In this document: positions 18,555-26,515 of the stretch, in pieces | Position numbering within the stretch: position 1 is the first letter of the stretch | How the letters are laid out: each line of letters opens with the position of its first letter | Source: Actinomycetes bacterium | GTDB lineage: Bacteria > Actinomycetota > Actinomycetes > Actinomycetales > Dermatophilaceae | Reading direction: 5' to 3' | Assembly (NCBI GenBank): GCA_023420415.1 | Contig: JAEZWF010000003.1 | Coordinates: 62,001-126,000 of the forward strand | Length of the DNA: 64,000 nt | Notes under the pieces: model-generated | Seen by the model: only the letters and a program-made list of their open reading frames with translations | Databases searched by the model: none | Told to the model about the DNA's origin: nothing | Position numbers and translations under genes: made by a program

Positions 18555-19459
18555 CTTCGGACGACCTCCGCTTCCCGCTCGAGGACGCCCAGCGCGTCGT
18601 CGACACCGCGCTCGACGAGGACCTCGGGGGCCCCGAGGGCGTCGACGTCACGACGGCGGCGACCATCCCGCCCGGCCAGGTGAGCACCGCGCAGGTGGTC
18701 GCGCGTGCGGACGGCGTCGTGGCCGGCATACCCGTCATCTCGTTGGTGTTCGACGCGGTCGCGCGGCGGCTCGGCGCGGATGCACTCGAGGTCGAGGCCG
18801 TTCGGGCGGATGGCGACGAGGTGCGCAGGGGCGACGTCATCGCCACGCTGCGCGGCTCCACCCAGGTGACGCTCGTCGGGGAGCGCACCATGCTCAACAT
18901 CGTCTGCCGGCTTTCCGGCGTTGCCACCCACACGCGGCGGTGGGCCGACGCGCTCGACGGCACCGGCGCGACCGTGCTCGACACCCGCAAGACGACGCCG
19001 GGGCTGCGCGCGCTGGAGAAGTACGCCGTGCGTGCCGGCGGTGGCACCAACAAGCGGATGGGCCTCTACGACGTCGCGATGATCAAGGACAACCACAAGC
19101 TCGCCGCCGGCTCGCTGTCGGCCGCGTATGCCGCGGTGCGCGAGAAGTTCCCCGACGTGACCGTGCAGGTGGAGGTCACCACGACCGAGGAGGCCCTGGA
19201 GTCGGTAGGGGTCGGGGCGCGGTTCCTGTTGTGCGACAACATGTCCGTCGACCTGCTGCGCGCGACGGTCGAGGCCGTGCGGGCGAGGCAGGCGGAGCTC
19301 GGGGAGGCCGTCGAGCTCGAGGCCACCGGCGGGCTCACGCTCGAGGTGGCCCGCGACTACGCGCTCACCGGCGTCGACTACCTCTCGGTCGGCGGGCTCA
19401 CCCACTCCAGCCCGATCCTCGACCTCGCCCTGGACCTGGTGGATTCAGACCAGTCGTAG
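18551..19459 (+). CDS. nadC: Nicotinate-nucleotide pyrophosphorylase (carboxylating)
   Basis: This 302-residue quinolinate phosphoribosyltransferase converts quinolinate and PRPP to nicotinate mononucleotide. Typical segments are LDEDLGGPEGVDVTT, GERTMLNIVCRLSGVAT, DTRKTTPGLRALEKYAVRAGGG, MIKDNH and SVGGLTHS. The ATG at 18551 makes a four-base overlap with the nadB stop; the longer open frame starts inside nadB and has no family character. In many actinomycetes the next gene is coaX (type III pantothenate kinase). Here a toxin-antitoxin pair follows instead. Confidence 0.97.
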   Translation: MTSDDLRFPLEDAQRVVDTALDEDLGGPEGVDVTTAATIPPGQVSTAQVVARADGVVAGIPVISLVFDAVARRLGADALEVEAVRADGDEVRRGDVIATLRGSTQVTLVGERTMLNIVCRLSGVATHTRRWADALDGTGATVLDTRKTTPGLRALEKYAVRAGGGTNKRMGLYDVAMIKDNHKLAAGSLSAAYAAVREKFPDVTVQVEVTTTEEALESVGVGARFLLCDNMSVDLLRATVEAVRARQAELGEAVELEATGGLTLEVARDYALTGVDYLSVGGLTHSSPILDLALDLVDSDQS

Positions 19460-19473
19460 ACTAGTATGGGGTC

Positions 19474-19710
19474 ATGAGCACGATCGGTTCCTATGAAGCC
19501 AAGACGCACCTGCCCCGTCTGCTCGATGAGGTCGCGGCGGGTGCAACGGTGACGATCACGAAGCACGGTCGGGAAGTGGCCCGGCTCGTGCCGGTCTCCG
19601 GAGGCGATGGAACGCCGGCGCAAGTGGTCGAGGCGATCAAGGCCGAGCGCAAGGGGGTCCGCCTTCGCGGGCTCTCGGTGCGCCGCATGGCTGCCGAGGG
19701 CCGTCGCTGA
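19474..19710 (+). CDS. Type II antitoxin, Phd/YefM-like
   Basis: This 78-residue protein has the Phd/YefM antitoxin fold: GSYEAKTHLPRLLDEVAAGATVTITKHGREVARLVPV is the DNA-binding and dimerisation part, split here across residues ~5-41. A basic C-terminus would wrap the toxin. It ends on the first base of the PIN-toxin ATG, so the two are translationally coupled. AT-rich TAGACTAGTAT just upstream probably holds the promoter and the autoregulatory operator. Confidence 0.85.
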   Translation: MSTIGSYEAKTHLPRLLDEVAAGATVTITKHGREVARLVPVSGGDGTPAQVVEAIKAERKGVRLRGLSVRRMAAEGRR

Positions 19711-20108
19711 TGCTGGTGGTGGACGCATCGGTCACGATGGCCTGGTGTTTCGAGGACGAGGCCACTAGTGCCACGGATGCGCTCCTGGACAGGGTCGCGA
19801 CGGAAGGTGCGGTGGTGCCGCAGCTGTGGGGCCTCGAAGTGTGCAATGTGTTGCTCCTAGCGCAGCGCAAGGGGCGGATCACCGAAGCGCAGTCTGCACG
19901 GTTCCTGGCCCTCCTCCACCAACTTCCCATGATCAGTGATCCATCCGGGACCCCTCTCCCTGAACTGCTCGCGGTGGCGGCCCGCCATGGCCTCACGGCC
20001 TACGACGCGGCATACCTCGCTCTGGCGGAACGAAACGCAGCAGCCTTGGCGACACGGGATGCCGACCTCCGCGGTGCGGCGACCGCTGCTGGTGTGGAGC
20101 TCGCTTGA
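19710..20108 (+). CDS. vapC: PIN-domain ribonuclease toxin, VapC family
   Basis: This 132-residue PIN domain has the usual acidic metal-binding set: Asp5 in VVDASV, Glu near 43 in LWGLEVCNVL, Asp near 98 in LTAYDAAYLALA, and Asp near 116-118 in LATRDADL. VapC toxins cleave tRNA or rRNA when released from the antitoxin. It overlaps the antitoxin stop by one base. A GTATGCCGCG copy lies within the gene (20008), so either the pair has been resident long enough to carry it or it came from a related genome. Confidence 0.87.
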   Translation: MLVVDASVTMAWCFEDEATSATDALLDRVATEGAVVPQLWGLEVCNVLLLAQRKGRITEAQSARFLALLHQLPMISDPSGTPLPELLAVAARHGLTAYDAAYLALAERNAAALATRDADLRGAATAAGVELA

Positions 20109-20129
20109 CGGAGCCTCCGGACGGGGCCG

Positions 20130-20278
20130 ACGCGAGGTCGAGGCCGCCGCATCACCTGGGTGACGGCCGCGATGGTGAGCGGCCACTCGTCGTCCGGCAG
20201 GGCGGCATACGGGCTGCGTTCGACGCGACGCACGAGGAGTGGCGCCGTCCACGCGTCCTTGCCCGCCATGCGAGGCAC
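20130..20278 (-). pseudogene. 5' remnant of an AAA-family ATPase gene
   Basis: Read leftwards from 20278 (or ATG 20269), the frame gives LVRRVERSPYAALPDDEWPL and then TIAAVTQVM. This looks like the N-terminus of the actinobacterial AAA ATPases in which TxPAVxQLL, GLDL and a Walker A follow. After VTQVM the frame must shift by one base to read on as RGLDLAS, and the similarity then stops at the vapC end; no Walker A is present. I read it as a broken gene truncated by the toxin-antitoxin arrival or by a deletion. The region doubles as the upstream region of lysS. Confidence 0.5.
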
Positions 20279-20292
20279 TGTCTGCCGCTGGG

Positions 20293-20298
20293 TACCCT
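20293..20298 (+). promoter_or_regulatory. Candidate -10 box of a leaderless promoter for lysS
   Basis: TACCCT lies six bases before the GTG at 20305. The same TACCCT lies seven bases before the GTG of the LCP gene at 44060. There is no Shine-Dalgarno sequence between, consistent with a leaderless message. Confidence 0.45.
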
Positions 20299-20304
20299 TG
20301 GCGG

Positions 20305-21834
20305 GTGAGCCAGACCCCCGACCCCCTCGCCACTTCCACGCCGGACGGCGCCCCCGAGAGCGACCTGCCCGAGCAGCTGAAGATCCGGCGCGAGAAGCGG
20401 GACCGGCTCATCGCCGAAGGCGGCCAGGCCTACCCCGTGTCGGTGGAGCGCACGCACACCCTCGCCGAGGTGCGGGAGAAGTGGGGCCACCTCGAGGCGG
20501 GCGAGGAGACGCAGGACGTCGTCGGCGTCGCCGGTCGCGTGATGTTCATCCGCAACACCGGCAAGCTCGCGTTCGCCACGTTGCAGGAGGGCATCGGCAC
20601 GCGGCTGCAGGTCATGCTCAGCCTCGCCGAGGTCGGCCAGGAGGCGCTTGACGCGTGGAAGGCCGACGTCGACCTGGGCGACCACGTGTTCGTGCAGGGC
20701 CGCGTCATCTCGTCCAAGCGCGGCGAGCTGTCGGTGATGGCGACGCGTTGGGAGATGGCGAGCAAGGCGCTGCGCCCGTTGCCGGTCCTGCACAAGGACC
20801 TGTCGGAGGAGTCGCGGGTGCGCCAGCGCTACGCCGACCTCATCGTGCGGCAGGAGTCGCGGGACATGGTGCGCACCAAGGCCACCGCGCTCACGGCCGT
20901 GCGCGGAGTCCTCGAGGCGCAGGGTTACCTCGAGGTCGAGACGCCGATCATCCAGCTGGTCCACGGTGGCGCGGCGGCCCGCCCGTTCCGCACCCACATG
21001 AACGCGTTCGACCAGGACATGACCCTGCGGATTGCGTTGGAGCTCAACCTCAAGAAGGCCGTCGTCGGCGGCGTCGACCGGGTCTACGAGATGGGCCGCA
21101 TCTTCCGCAACGAGGGTGTCGACGCCACCCACAGCCCCGAGTTCACGATGCTCGAGGCCTACCAGGCCTACGGCGACCAGACCTCGATCGCGATGCTCTT
21201 GCGCGACATCTACCTCGGTGTCGCCGACGCCCTCGGGTCCCGGACGATCGAGACCGAGCGGGGCACCGTCGACCTCGGCGGCGAGTGGCGCTGGCTGCCC
21301 GTCTACGACGCGGTGAGCGAGGCGGTCGGCGAGACCATCACCATCGACACGGACGTCGAGACGCTGCGCGGGTATGCCGCGAAGCACGACGTCGAGGTCG
21401 ACCCCGCCTGGGACAAGGACAAGGTCTTCCTCGAGCTGCTCGGTGAGCTTGTCGAGCCGGGCCTGCTGCAGCCGACGTTCCTGTGCGACTACCCGGCGAT
21501 CGCCCAGCCGCTGGCCCGCCCCCACCGCAGCAAGCCCGGGCTCATCGAGGCGTGGGACCTCATCATCGCCGGAGTCGAGCGAGGCACCGGTTTCTCCGAG
21601 CTCATCGACCCCGTGATCCAGCGTGACGTGCTGACCGCGCAGTCGGTCAAGGCTGCCGGCGGTGACCCCGAGGCCATGCAGCTCGACGAGGACTTCCTGC
21701 GGGCGCTCGAGTACGGCGCACCGCCGATGGGTGGGCTCGGGTTCGGCGTCGACCGCATGATCATGCTCTTCACCGGCGCCAACATCCGCGAGACGATCCT
21801 GTTTCCCCACCTCAAGCCGGAGGTTTCCCGGTGA
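20305..21834 (+). CDS. lysS: Lysyl-tRNA synthetase, class II
   Basis: This 509-residue class IIb synthetase charges tRNA-Lys. The N-terminal OB-fold anticodon-binding domain (~60-150: VAGRVMFIRNTGKLAF) precedes the catalytic core. Motif 1 lies around VETPIIQ, motif 2 is RIFRNEGVDATHSPEFTMLE, and motif 3 is GLGFGVDRMIMLFTG at the C-terminus. The GTG at 20305 is chosen over the longer frame because of the leaderless promoter box and family length. Its end overlaps the next small gene by four bases. Confidence 0.96.
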   Translation: MSQTPDPLATSTPDGAPESDLPEQLKIRREKRDRLIAEGGQAYPVSVERTHTLAEVREKWGHLEAGEETQDVVGVAGRVMFIRNTGKLAFATLQEGIGTRLQVMLSLAEVGQEALDAWKADVDLGDHVFVQGRVISSKRGELSVMATRWEMASKALRPLPVLHKDLSEESRVRQRYADLIVRQESRDMVRTKATALTAVRGVLEAQGYLEVETPIIQLVHGGAAARPFRTHMNAFDQDMTLRIALELNLKKAVVGGVDRVYEMGRIFRNEGVDATHSPEFTMLEAYQAYGDQTSIAMLLRDIYLGVADALGSRTIETERGTVDLGGEWRWLPVYDAVSEAVGETITIDTDVETLRGYAAKHDVEVDPAWDKDKVFLELLGELVEPGLLQPTFLCDYPAIAQPLARPHRSKPGLIEAWDLIIAGVERGTGFSELIDPVIQRDVLTAQSVKAAGGDPEAMQLDEDFLRALEYGAPPMGGLGFGVDRMIMLFTGANIRETILFPHLKPEVSR

Positions 21835-22034
21835 GCTCGTTGTGGCCCTACCTCGCTGCCCTGATTCCTTCGGTGGGAGTCGGATTCCTCTTCTGGCTCG
21901 TCATCAAGAACATGATCGAAGGTGACCGCAAGGAAAGGCTGGCCCATTCCCAATGGGACCGCGACCACGCCGACGCGGAATCCGTTGAAAAGCCGGACGC
22001 GTCGAATTCGGCGGCTCGCGACCAGAATTCCTAA
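21831..22034 (+). CDS. Small single-pass membrane protein
   Basis: This 67-residue protein starts at GTG and overlaps the lysS stop. Residues ~3-26 form one transmembrane segment (LWPYLAALIPSVGVGFLFWLV). The rest is a charged cytosolic tail rich in Asp, Glu, Arg and Lys, probably helical. Similar small proteins lie between lysS and lsr2 in other actinomycetes. I know of no function. Confidence 0.65.
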   Translation: MSSLWPYLAALIPSVGVGFLFWLVIKNMIEGDRKERLAHSQWDRDHADAESVEKPDASNSAARDQNS

Positions 22035-22036
22035 TC

Positions 22037-22075
22037 CTTTCCCGGCTTTGACCTGAGCGCTTTCCCGGCTACTTT
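22037..22075 (+). promoter_or_regulatory. Candidate lsr2 promoter with an 11-bp direct repeat
   Basis: TTGACC (22048-22053) and TACTTT (22070-22075), 16 bases apart, form a plausible sigma-A promoter. The 11-mer CTTTCCCGGCT occurs at 22037-22047 and again at 22060-22070, flanking the -35 box and running into the -10 box, so it could be an operator. The region is distinctly less G+C-rich than its surroundings, and autoregulation by Lsr2 is possible. Confidence 0.5.
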
Positions 22076-22118
22076 GGTGCTGCTCCCTAGTGCATCAAAG
22101 TTTTCCGGAAAGGAAATC

Positions 22119-22445
22119 ATGGCTCAGCGCGTGACCATCGTCCTCGAGGACGACCTGGACGGCAGCGCCGCCGACGAGACGGTGACCTTCGCCCTCGACG
22201 GCACGACCTACGAGATCGACCTCAACGCCAAGAACGCCGGCAAGCTGCGCGACGCCCTGGCGCCCTATGTCGGCCACGCCCGCAAGGCCGGCGGACGGCG
22301 GTCCAGCGGGCGCTCCAGTTTCCGCTCCGGCGCCAAGCGGGACGTGACCGAGGTGCGCGAGTGGGCTCGCGCCAACGGCCACAAGGTCAGCGACCGCGGA
22401 CGCATCTCGGCCGAGGTGCAGGCCGCCTACGACAAGGCTCACTGA
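22119..22445 (+). CDS. lsr2: Nucleoid-associated protein Lsr2
   Basis: This 108-residue H-NS-like protein bridges DNA and silences A+T-rich, often foreign genes. The N-terminal dimerisation domain (MAQRVTIVLEDDLDGS, TVTFALDGTTYEIDLN) is followed by a basic linker. The C-terminal DNA-binding domain is REWARANGHKVSDRGRI, with the AT-hook-like RGR at ~96-98. ATG 22119 follows a GAAAGGA ribosome site. Confidence 0.96.
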   Translation: MAQRVTIVLEDDLDGSAADETVTFALDGTTYEIDLNAKNAGKLRDALAPYVGHARKAGGRRSSGRSSFRSGAKRDVTEVREWARANGHKVSDRGRISAEVQAAYDKAH

Positions 22446-23095
22446 GCCCCATCGACGCGCATTCGCTGACGGCGCGGCTCGCGTCGGTCCTGCCCTACCC
22501 ACGGCTGGTCGCCGCCGGCCCTGACGACCCCGACCTGACCTGGGTGTGGGCGCAGGTCTGGCGGGCGCAGGTGCATGACGGCGCCGACCCGACCGCGCCG
22601 TGGCGAGCCGCGCTCGCGGCCGGCACGCGGCGCCAGTACCGCCAGCCAGCGCCGGTCGCCATGCCGGGCGCGTTCGTCCTGCAGTGGTTCCTCGAGGTGG
22701 CCGCTGTTCCCGCGGTGTATGCCGCGTGGCACAGCGCCGTCGTCCTCGACCCCCTGCGTGCCGGGTTGAGCTTCGAGCTCGAGCCCCACCAGCTCTACCC
22801 GGTCACGGTGCAGCTGCGTACCGCCGCGGCGACCCCAGCGCTGCTGGAGGAGCGTCTGGAGCTGGCGCACGCGGCATACCGAAGTGCCGCAACGGAGTTC
22901 GCCCTCACCTATGAGGCGGAGGCCCACCTCGGCCGCCGCACCCGACTCGGCCTGGTCGACGACGTCTGGGCCATGGCGGCTGCACGTGCCCGCGGCCAAG
23001 GCCCGCCCGAACGGGTGTCGTGCTGCTTCATCTACGCCCTGCCCGGGGTGCACGAGTGCAGCGGCTGTCCGAGGTTGCGCGGGCGCGGGCGCTAG
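22442..23095 (+). CDS. FhuF-like [2Fe-2S] ferric reductase-type protein
   Basis: The C-terminus carries CC-x10-C-x2-C (VSCCFIYALPGVHECSGC), the [2Fe-2S] signature of FhuF, which reduces iron in siderophore complexes. The ~180 residues before it fit the family, without strong motifs. The start is uncertain. No ATG, GTG or TTG occurs in a sensible place; CTG at 22442 would give a four-base CTGA overlap with the lsr2 stop and 217 residues. An in-frame GTG at 22361 lies deep inside lsr2 and looks unlikely. No siderophore genes are nearby. Confidence 0.7.
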   Translation: MSPIDAHSLTARLASVLPYPRLVAAGPDDPDLTWVWAQVWRAQVHDGADPTAPWRAALAAGTRRQYRQPAPVAMPGAFVLQWFLEVAAVPAVYAAWHSAVVLDPLRAGLSFELEPHQLYPVTVQLRTAAATPALLEERLELAHAAYRSAATEFALTYEAEAHLGRRTRLGLVDDVWAMAAARARGQGPPERVSCCFIYALPGVHECSGCPRLRGRGR

Positions 23096-23107
23096 TCGGA
23101 CCCTGCC

Positions 23108-23180
23108 GCACTCATGTCCCGCACTCATGTCCCGCAACATGCCGTCCGCAGTCACGATCGACGGCATGTTGCGGGACATG
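23108..23180. repeat. 21-bp perfect inverted repeat with a tandem 13-mer
   Basis: The arms 23126-23146 and 23160-23180 are perfect reverse complements (CATGTCCCGCAACATGCCGTC) around a 13-base centre. On the left, GCACTCATGTCCC is repeated in tandem at 23108-23120 and 23121-23133, the second copy running into the arm. It lies between two convergent genes and could act as a two-way terminator, but the tandem repeat is not expected for that. It does not contain GTATGCCG. Confidence 0.85.
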
Positions 23181-23184
23181 AAAA

Positions 23185-23955
23185 TCACGGGCGGACGGTG
23201 AGCAGCTGCGCCATCGTGCCGACCGGCCCCTGCTCGTCGTGCAGGACCGTGCTCGTCAGCCCGAGCCCCACAGCACCGAACGACACCGACGTGTCGAACC
23301 CGACCCAGCGGCCGCCCGGCTGGCGGAAGAAGTGGACGGTCAGGTCCACGTTGGGGAAGGCGACCTCGCGTGGGTCCACCCGCACCACCATGCCGTTGGC
23401 GATGTCGAGCAGGCCGACCGCGCGCGCGAAGGCACTCACCGGCTCGCCGCCGACGAGGGGGACCTCCGTGGTGACCCAGAACTGCCCACGCCCCGGCTCG
23501 ACCAGCGTGCGCCGCACCTGCGCCGACGCGATGAACCCGCCGTTCCACACCGTGGTGGCATCCCACGGCTCGGTCTCGTCGGGACCGGGGATGCGGGGCA
23601 GGGGAGTGCCGGCCAGCGCGGCGGTGTCGCCCGGCGCCATGAGCCACGCCCGCAGGACGACCGCCCGGCGGCCGGCGTGCGCCAGCGTCGCCTCCACGAG
23701 CTCGATGGTGCGGCCGGGCCGCAGCACGGACACCGACGTCTCGACCTCATCGACCGGCACTGTCCCGAGGATGTCGAACGACAACCGGGCGACGACGAGG
23801 TCGTCACGACCACGCCGCTCGCGGTCGAGCTCGACGACGTGAGCCAGCAGCCCCAGGGCGGGGGCGATGTGCTGCTCGTCCAACTGCCACGCGCCACCGA
23901 CGTGGTCAGTCGCCCGGAAGGTCGTCTCGCCCGTGCGCTCGAAGTACGCCTCCAC
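23185..23955 (-). CDS. Acyl-CoA thioesterase-like protein (double hot-dog)
   Basis: This 256-residue protein resembles the TesB-like thioesterases with two hot-dog halves. The N-terminal half has HVGGAWQLDEQHIAPALGLL and the C-terminal half has LDIANGMV and PNVDLTVHFFRQPGGRWVGFDTSV. The family hydrolyses fatty acyl-CoA esters. The chain-length preference is unknown. The gene is three bases upstream of the LigD polymerase gene's stop, in the same direction, but a functional link is not obvious. Confidence 0.8.
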   Translation of the reverse strand: MEAYFERTGETTFRATDHVGGAWQLDEQHIAPALGLLAHVVELDRERRGRDDLVVARLSFDILGTVPVDEVETSVSVLRPGRTIELVEATLAHAGRRAVVLRAWLMAPGDTAALAGTPLPRIPGPDETEPWDATTVWNGGFIASAQVRRTLVEPGRGQFWVTTEVPLVGGEPVSAFARAVGLLDIANGMVVRVDPREVAFPNVDLTVHFFRQPGGRWVGFDTSVSFGAVGLGLTSTVLHDEQGPVGTMAQLLTVRP

Positions 23956-23958
23956 CCC

Positions 23959-24843
23959 TCAGTGCCCTTCCGTCTCGAAGAGCGGTGCCAGCAGGTCACC
24001 GTCTCGTTCCACCCGCTCGAGCACCTCCTCGAACCCGAGCTGCTCGAACTTCGCACCCTCCGCGCCGGCCTCCACCTCGTCCCAGGTTCGCGGTGCCGCC
24101 ACCGTGGGAATTTCCTTGCCCCGCAACGAGTACGGGCACACCGTGGTCTTGTGGAAGGTGTTCTGGCTCCAGTCGAGGAAGACCTTGCCGGGCCGCAGCG
24201 ACTTGGTCATCTTCCACACGACGAGGTCCGGGTGCCGCTTGGTGAGCTCCTGCGCCAGCTGCATCGCCATCTCCTTGACGGTCTCGCTGTCGAGGTCGCC
24301 CGGCAGGCCGGCATACAGCTGCATTCCCTTGCTGCCACTGGTGACCGGATAGGTGACCAGGCCCAGGCCGGAAAGTCGGTCACGCACCATCAGCGCAACG
24401 CGGGCGCACTCGTGCAGGCCCGCGCCCTGACCGGGGTCGAGGTCGACCACCATGCGGTTAGGCGGCTGCGGCTCGTCGTCGGCGACGGTCCACTGGTGCA
24501 CGTGCAGCTCGATCGAGTTGAGGTTGACCAGGTAGGTCAGGTCGGCGAGGTTGTCGACGAGCGGGAACCGCACGCCGTCGACGACCACCGACTCCAGCCA
24601 CGACGGCGCCCCCGACGGCAGGTTCTTCTCGAAGAACGACGGCCCCTCGACGCCGTGCGGCCAGCGCACCCGCGTCACCGCGCGGTCGGCCAGGTGGGGG
24701 AGCAGCACCTCGGACACCTGAGCGTAGTAGTTGAGCACCTCGCCCTTGGTCGTCTCGGTGGCGGGGTAGAGGAGCTTGTCCAGGCTGGTCAGGCGCAGCT
24801 TGCGTCCGGCCACCTCGACGCGGGTCACCTCAGGGTCAGGCAC
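23959..24843 (-). CDS. ligD: LigD polymerase-domain protein (NHEJ primase-polymerase)
   Basis: This 294-residue stand-alone LigD polymerase domain is of the archaeo-eukaryotic primase type, which fills gaps with ribonucleotides during end joining. Visible motifs are LDKLLYPATETTKGEVLNYY, FFEKNLPSGAPSW, the catalytic acidic pair in VVDLDPG, the SGSKGMQLYAGL segment with the conserved Ser-Lys, and KVFLDWSQN. In mycobacterial LigD this is one of three fused domains; here it is separate and overlaps the ligase gene by eight bases. Confidence 0.92.
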   Translation of the reverse strand: MPDPEVTRVEVAGRKLRLTSLDKLLYPATETTKGEVLNYYAQVSEVLLPHLADRAVTRVRWPHGVEGPSFFEKNLPSGAPSWLESVVVDGVRFPLVDNLADLTYLVNLNSIELHVHQWTVADDEPQPPNRMVVDLDPGQGAGLHECARVALMVRDRLSGLGLVTYPVTSGSKGMQLYAGLPGDLDSETVKEMAMQLAQELTKRHPDLVVWKMTKSLRPGKVFLDWSQNTFHKTTVCPYSLRGKEIPTVAAPRTWDEVEAGAEGAKFEQLGFEEVLERVERDGDLLAPLFETEGH

Positions 24844-25780
24844 CGTCCACCTCCTGCAGGTCGGCTGGGGTCACGTCGGTGCGGATGCCGAGGTATGCCG
24901 GCTGGCGCAGCCTCCCGTCGCGCGTCACCTCCAGGGTGCGCGCCTCGACGACGATGCGCGGTTCGACCCAGGTGGCGCCTGCGGCGTCGATGCGGGGAAC
25001 GGTGTCGCTGAAGGGGGACGTCGGGCGCGTCAGCGGGGCGAGGGCATCGGCCAGCCGCACCGCCGCAGCACCGGCGATCCCGCTGCCCATCCGCCCGGCG
25101 AACCGCCACCCGCCGGCGCCGTCGGGCACGCCGAGCAGCACTGCGCCGAGCCGGCCGGAGTCGTTGGTCTTCTCCGGGCGCCACCCACCGACGACCGCCG
25201 AGACGCTGGTGCGGTGGGGCCGTTTGACCCAGTCCTTCGAGCGCCGCCCGGGCAGGTAGGGCGCCGAGCGCCGCTTGCTCACGATGCCCTCGAGACCCTC
25301 CTCCCGGGTGGCTTCGAACAGCTCGTCCCCGTCGTCGTAGACCGGCGGCACCTGCCAGCTGCGACCGGACAGGTCGAGCCGCTCGAGCAGCTCGCGCCGC
25401 GCCGACCAGGGCTGGGAGGTGAGGTCCGCGGCATACAGGCGGAGCAGGTCGAAGACCATGAGGGTGACGGGCCGCGCGGCGGCGAGGCGCTCGGCACGTC
25501 GCCGGTCCTTGACGTGCATGCGGTCGGCGAGCGCGGCGAACGAGGGGCGTCCGCCGTCGAGTGCCACGACCTCGCCGTCGAGCAGCATGTCGTCGTACTG
25601 GTCGGCGAGGTGCGCCAGCTCGGGGTAGCTCGCGGTCACGTCATTGCCGGTGCGCGAGCTGATGGTGAGCTTGCCGTCGTGCACGTCGACGAGCACGCGC
25701 ATGCCGTCCCACTTGACCTCGTGCACCCAGTCCTCGCCCCGGGGAGTGGAGTCGGCCGGGCTGGCCAGCATGGGACGCAT
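24836..25780 (-). CDS. ATP-dependent DNA ligase (LigD/LigC type)
   Basis: This 314-residue ligase has the adenylation motif EVKWDGMRVLV (KxDG nucleophile Lys at ~25), LDGEVVAL, FDLLRL, EGIVSKRRSAPYLPGRRSKDW and WVKRPHRTSV. A C-terminal OB fold follows. It starts at MRPMLASPADS (25780); the longer frame is unsupported. It seals ends in non-homologous end joining with the polymerase next door and the Ku at 26516. No phosphoesterase domain is seen in either protein. Confidence 0.92.
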   Translation of the reverse strand: MRPMLASPADSTPRGEDWVHEVKWDGMRVLVDVHDGKLTISSRTGNDVTASYPELAHLADQYDDMLLDGEVVALDGGRPSFAALADRMHVKDRRRAERLAAARPVTLMVFDLLRLYAADLTSQPWSARRELLERLDLSGRSWQVPPVYDDGDELFEATREEGLEGIVSKRRSAPYLPGRRSKDWVKRPHRTSVSAVVGGWRPEKTNDSGRLGAVLLGVPDGAGGWRFAGRMGSGIAGAAAVRLADALAPLTRPTSPFSDTVPRIDAAGATWVEPRIVVEARTLEVTRDGRLRQPAYLGIRTDVTPADLQEVDGA

Positions 25781-25880
25781 GACCCCATCCTGTCGCACCA
25801 TCGCCGGGGACCTGTGGACAACGGCCGAGGCCCGTCGACAACTAGCGGGAGGCTTGGCCGCATGGAGAGAAAGGGGCACC

Positions 25881-26444
25881 ATGACAGCCATGGAGAGCAC
25901 CGGGCTCATGGTGGTGGGCGAGCCGTTCACGCGTGCCGATCTCGAGGCGATGCCCGATGACGGACGACGCCACGAGTTGCTCGATGGGTCCATCGTCGTG
26001 ACTCCGGCACCCGCGATGCGCCACCAGCGCGTCGTCACACGCATGATTCTGCGGCTCTGCGATGTGATCCCACAGGAGCTCGAACTACTGCCAGCCCCCT
26101 TTGATGTGGTCCTTGCCGAGGACACCGTGCTCCAGCCGGACCTGCTCGTGGCGCCGCGCGACGCCTTCACCGACCGGGACCTTCCGGTGGCGCCACTGCT
26201 GGCCGTGGAGATCCTCTCGCCCAGCACTCGGCTCATCGACCTCAACCTCAAGAAGGCGCGATACGAGCTCGCGGGCTGTCCGCACTACTGGGTCGTCGAC
26301 CCGCAGGCGCCCAGCCTCACCGCGTGGGCACTGCGGGACGGCGCCTACGTCGAGGTCGCGTCGGTCAGCGGTGACGAGTCGTATGCCGCGAGCGAGCCGT
26401 TCGCAGTCCAGGTCACCCCGAGCGCACTGGTCGCCGACCCCTGA
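25881..26444 (+). CDS. Uma2-family (DUF820) PD-(D/E)XK nuclease-like protein
   Basis: This 187-residue protein has the Uma2/DUF820 fold related to restriction endonucleases: FTRADLEAMPDDGRRHELLDG, then PDLLVA (catalytic-type Asp), AVEILSPSTR (acid), LNLKKARYELAGCPHYWVVDP. AAAGGGG precedes the ATG. These genes are often multicopy in actinobacteria and have no settled function. Here it lies between ligase and ku, an unusual place that may be chance or may indicate a DNA-end role. Confidence 0.82.
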   Translation: MTAMESTGLMVVGEPFTRADLEAMPDDGRRHELLDGSIVVTPAPAMRHQRVVTRMILRLCDVIPQELELLPAPFDVVLAEDTVLQPDLLVAPRDAFTDRDLPVAPLLAVEILSPSTRLIDLNLKKARYELAGCPHYWVVDPQAPSLTAWALRDGAYVEVASVSGDESYAASEPFAVQVTPSALVADP

Positions 26445-26515
26445 CGGGACGCTCCGGCGCACGCCGTGGCAGCAAGGACGTGGCGCGTGTCCGTGGCATG
26501 CGGGAGGATCGGGGT

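Noticed and set aside
20239..20304. Longer N-terminus for lysS
   Set aside because: The extra 22 residues overlap the leaderless promoter box and the remnant gene on the other strand; GTG 20305 fits the family length.
23108..23133. Tandem 13-mer as a start of a CRISPR array
   Set aside because: Only two adjacent copies with no spacer, joined to a palindrome; no cas genes nearby.
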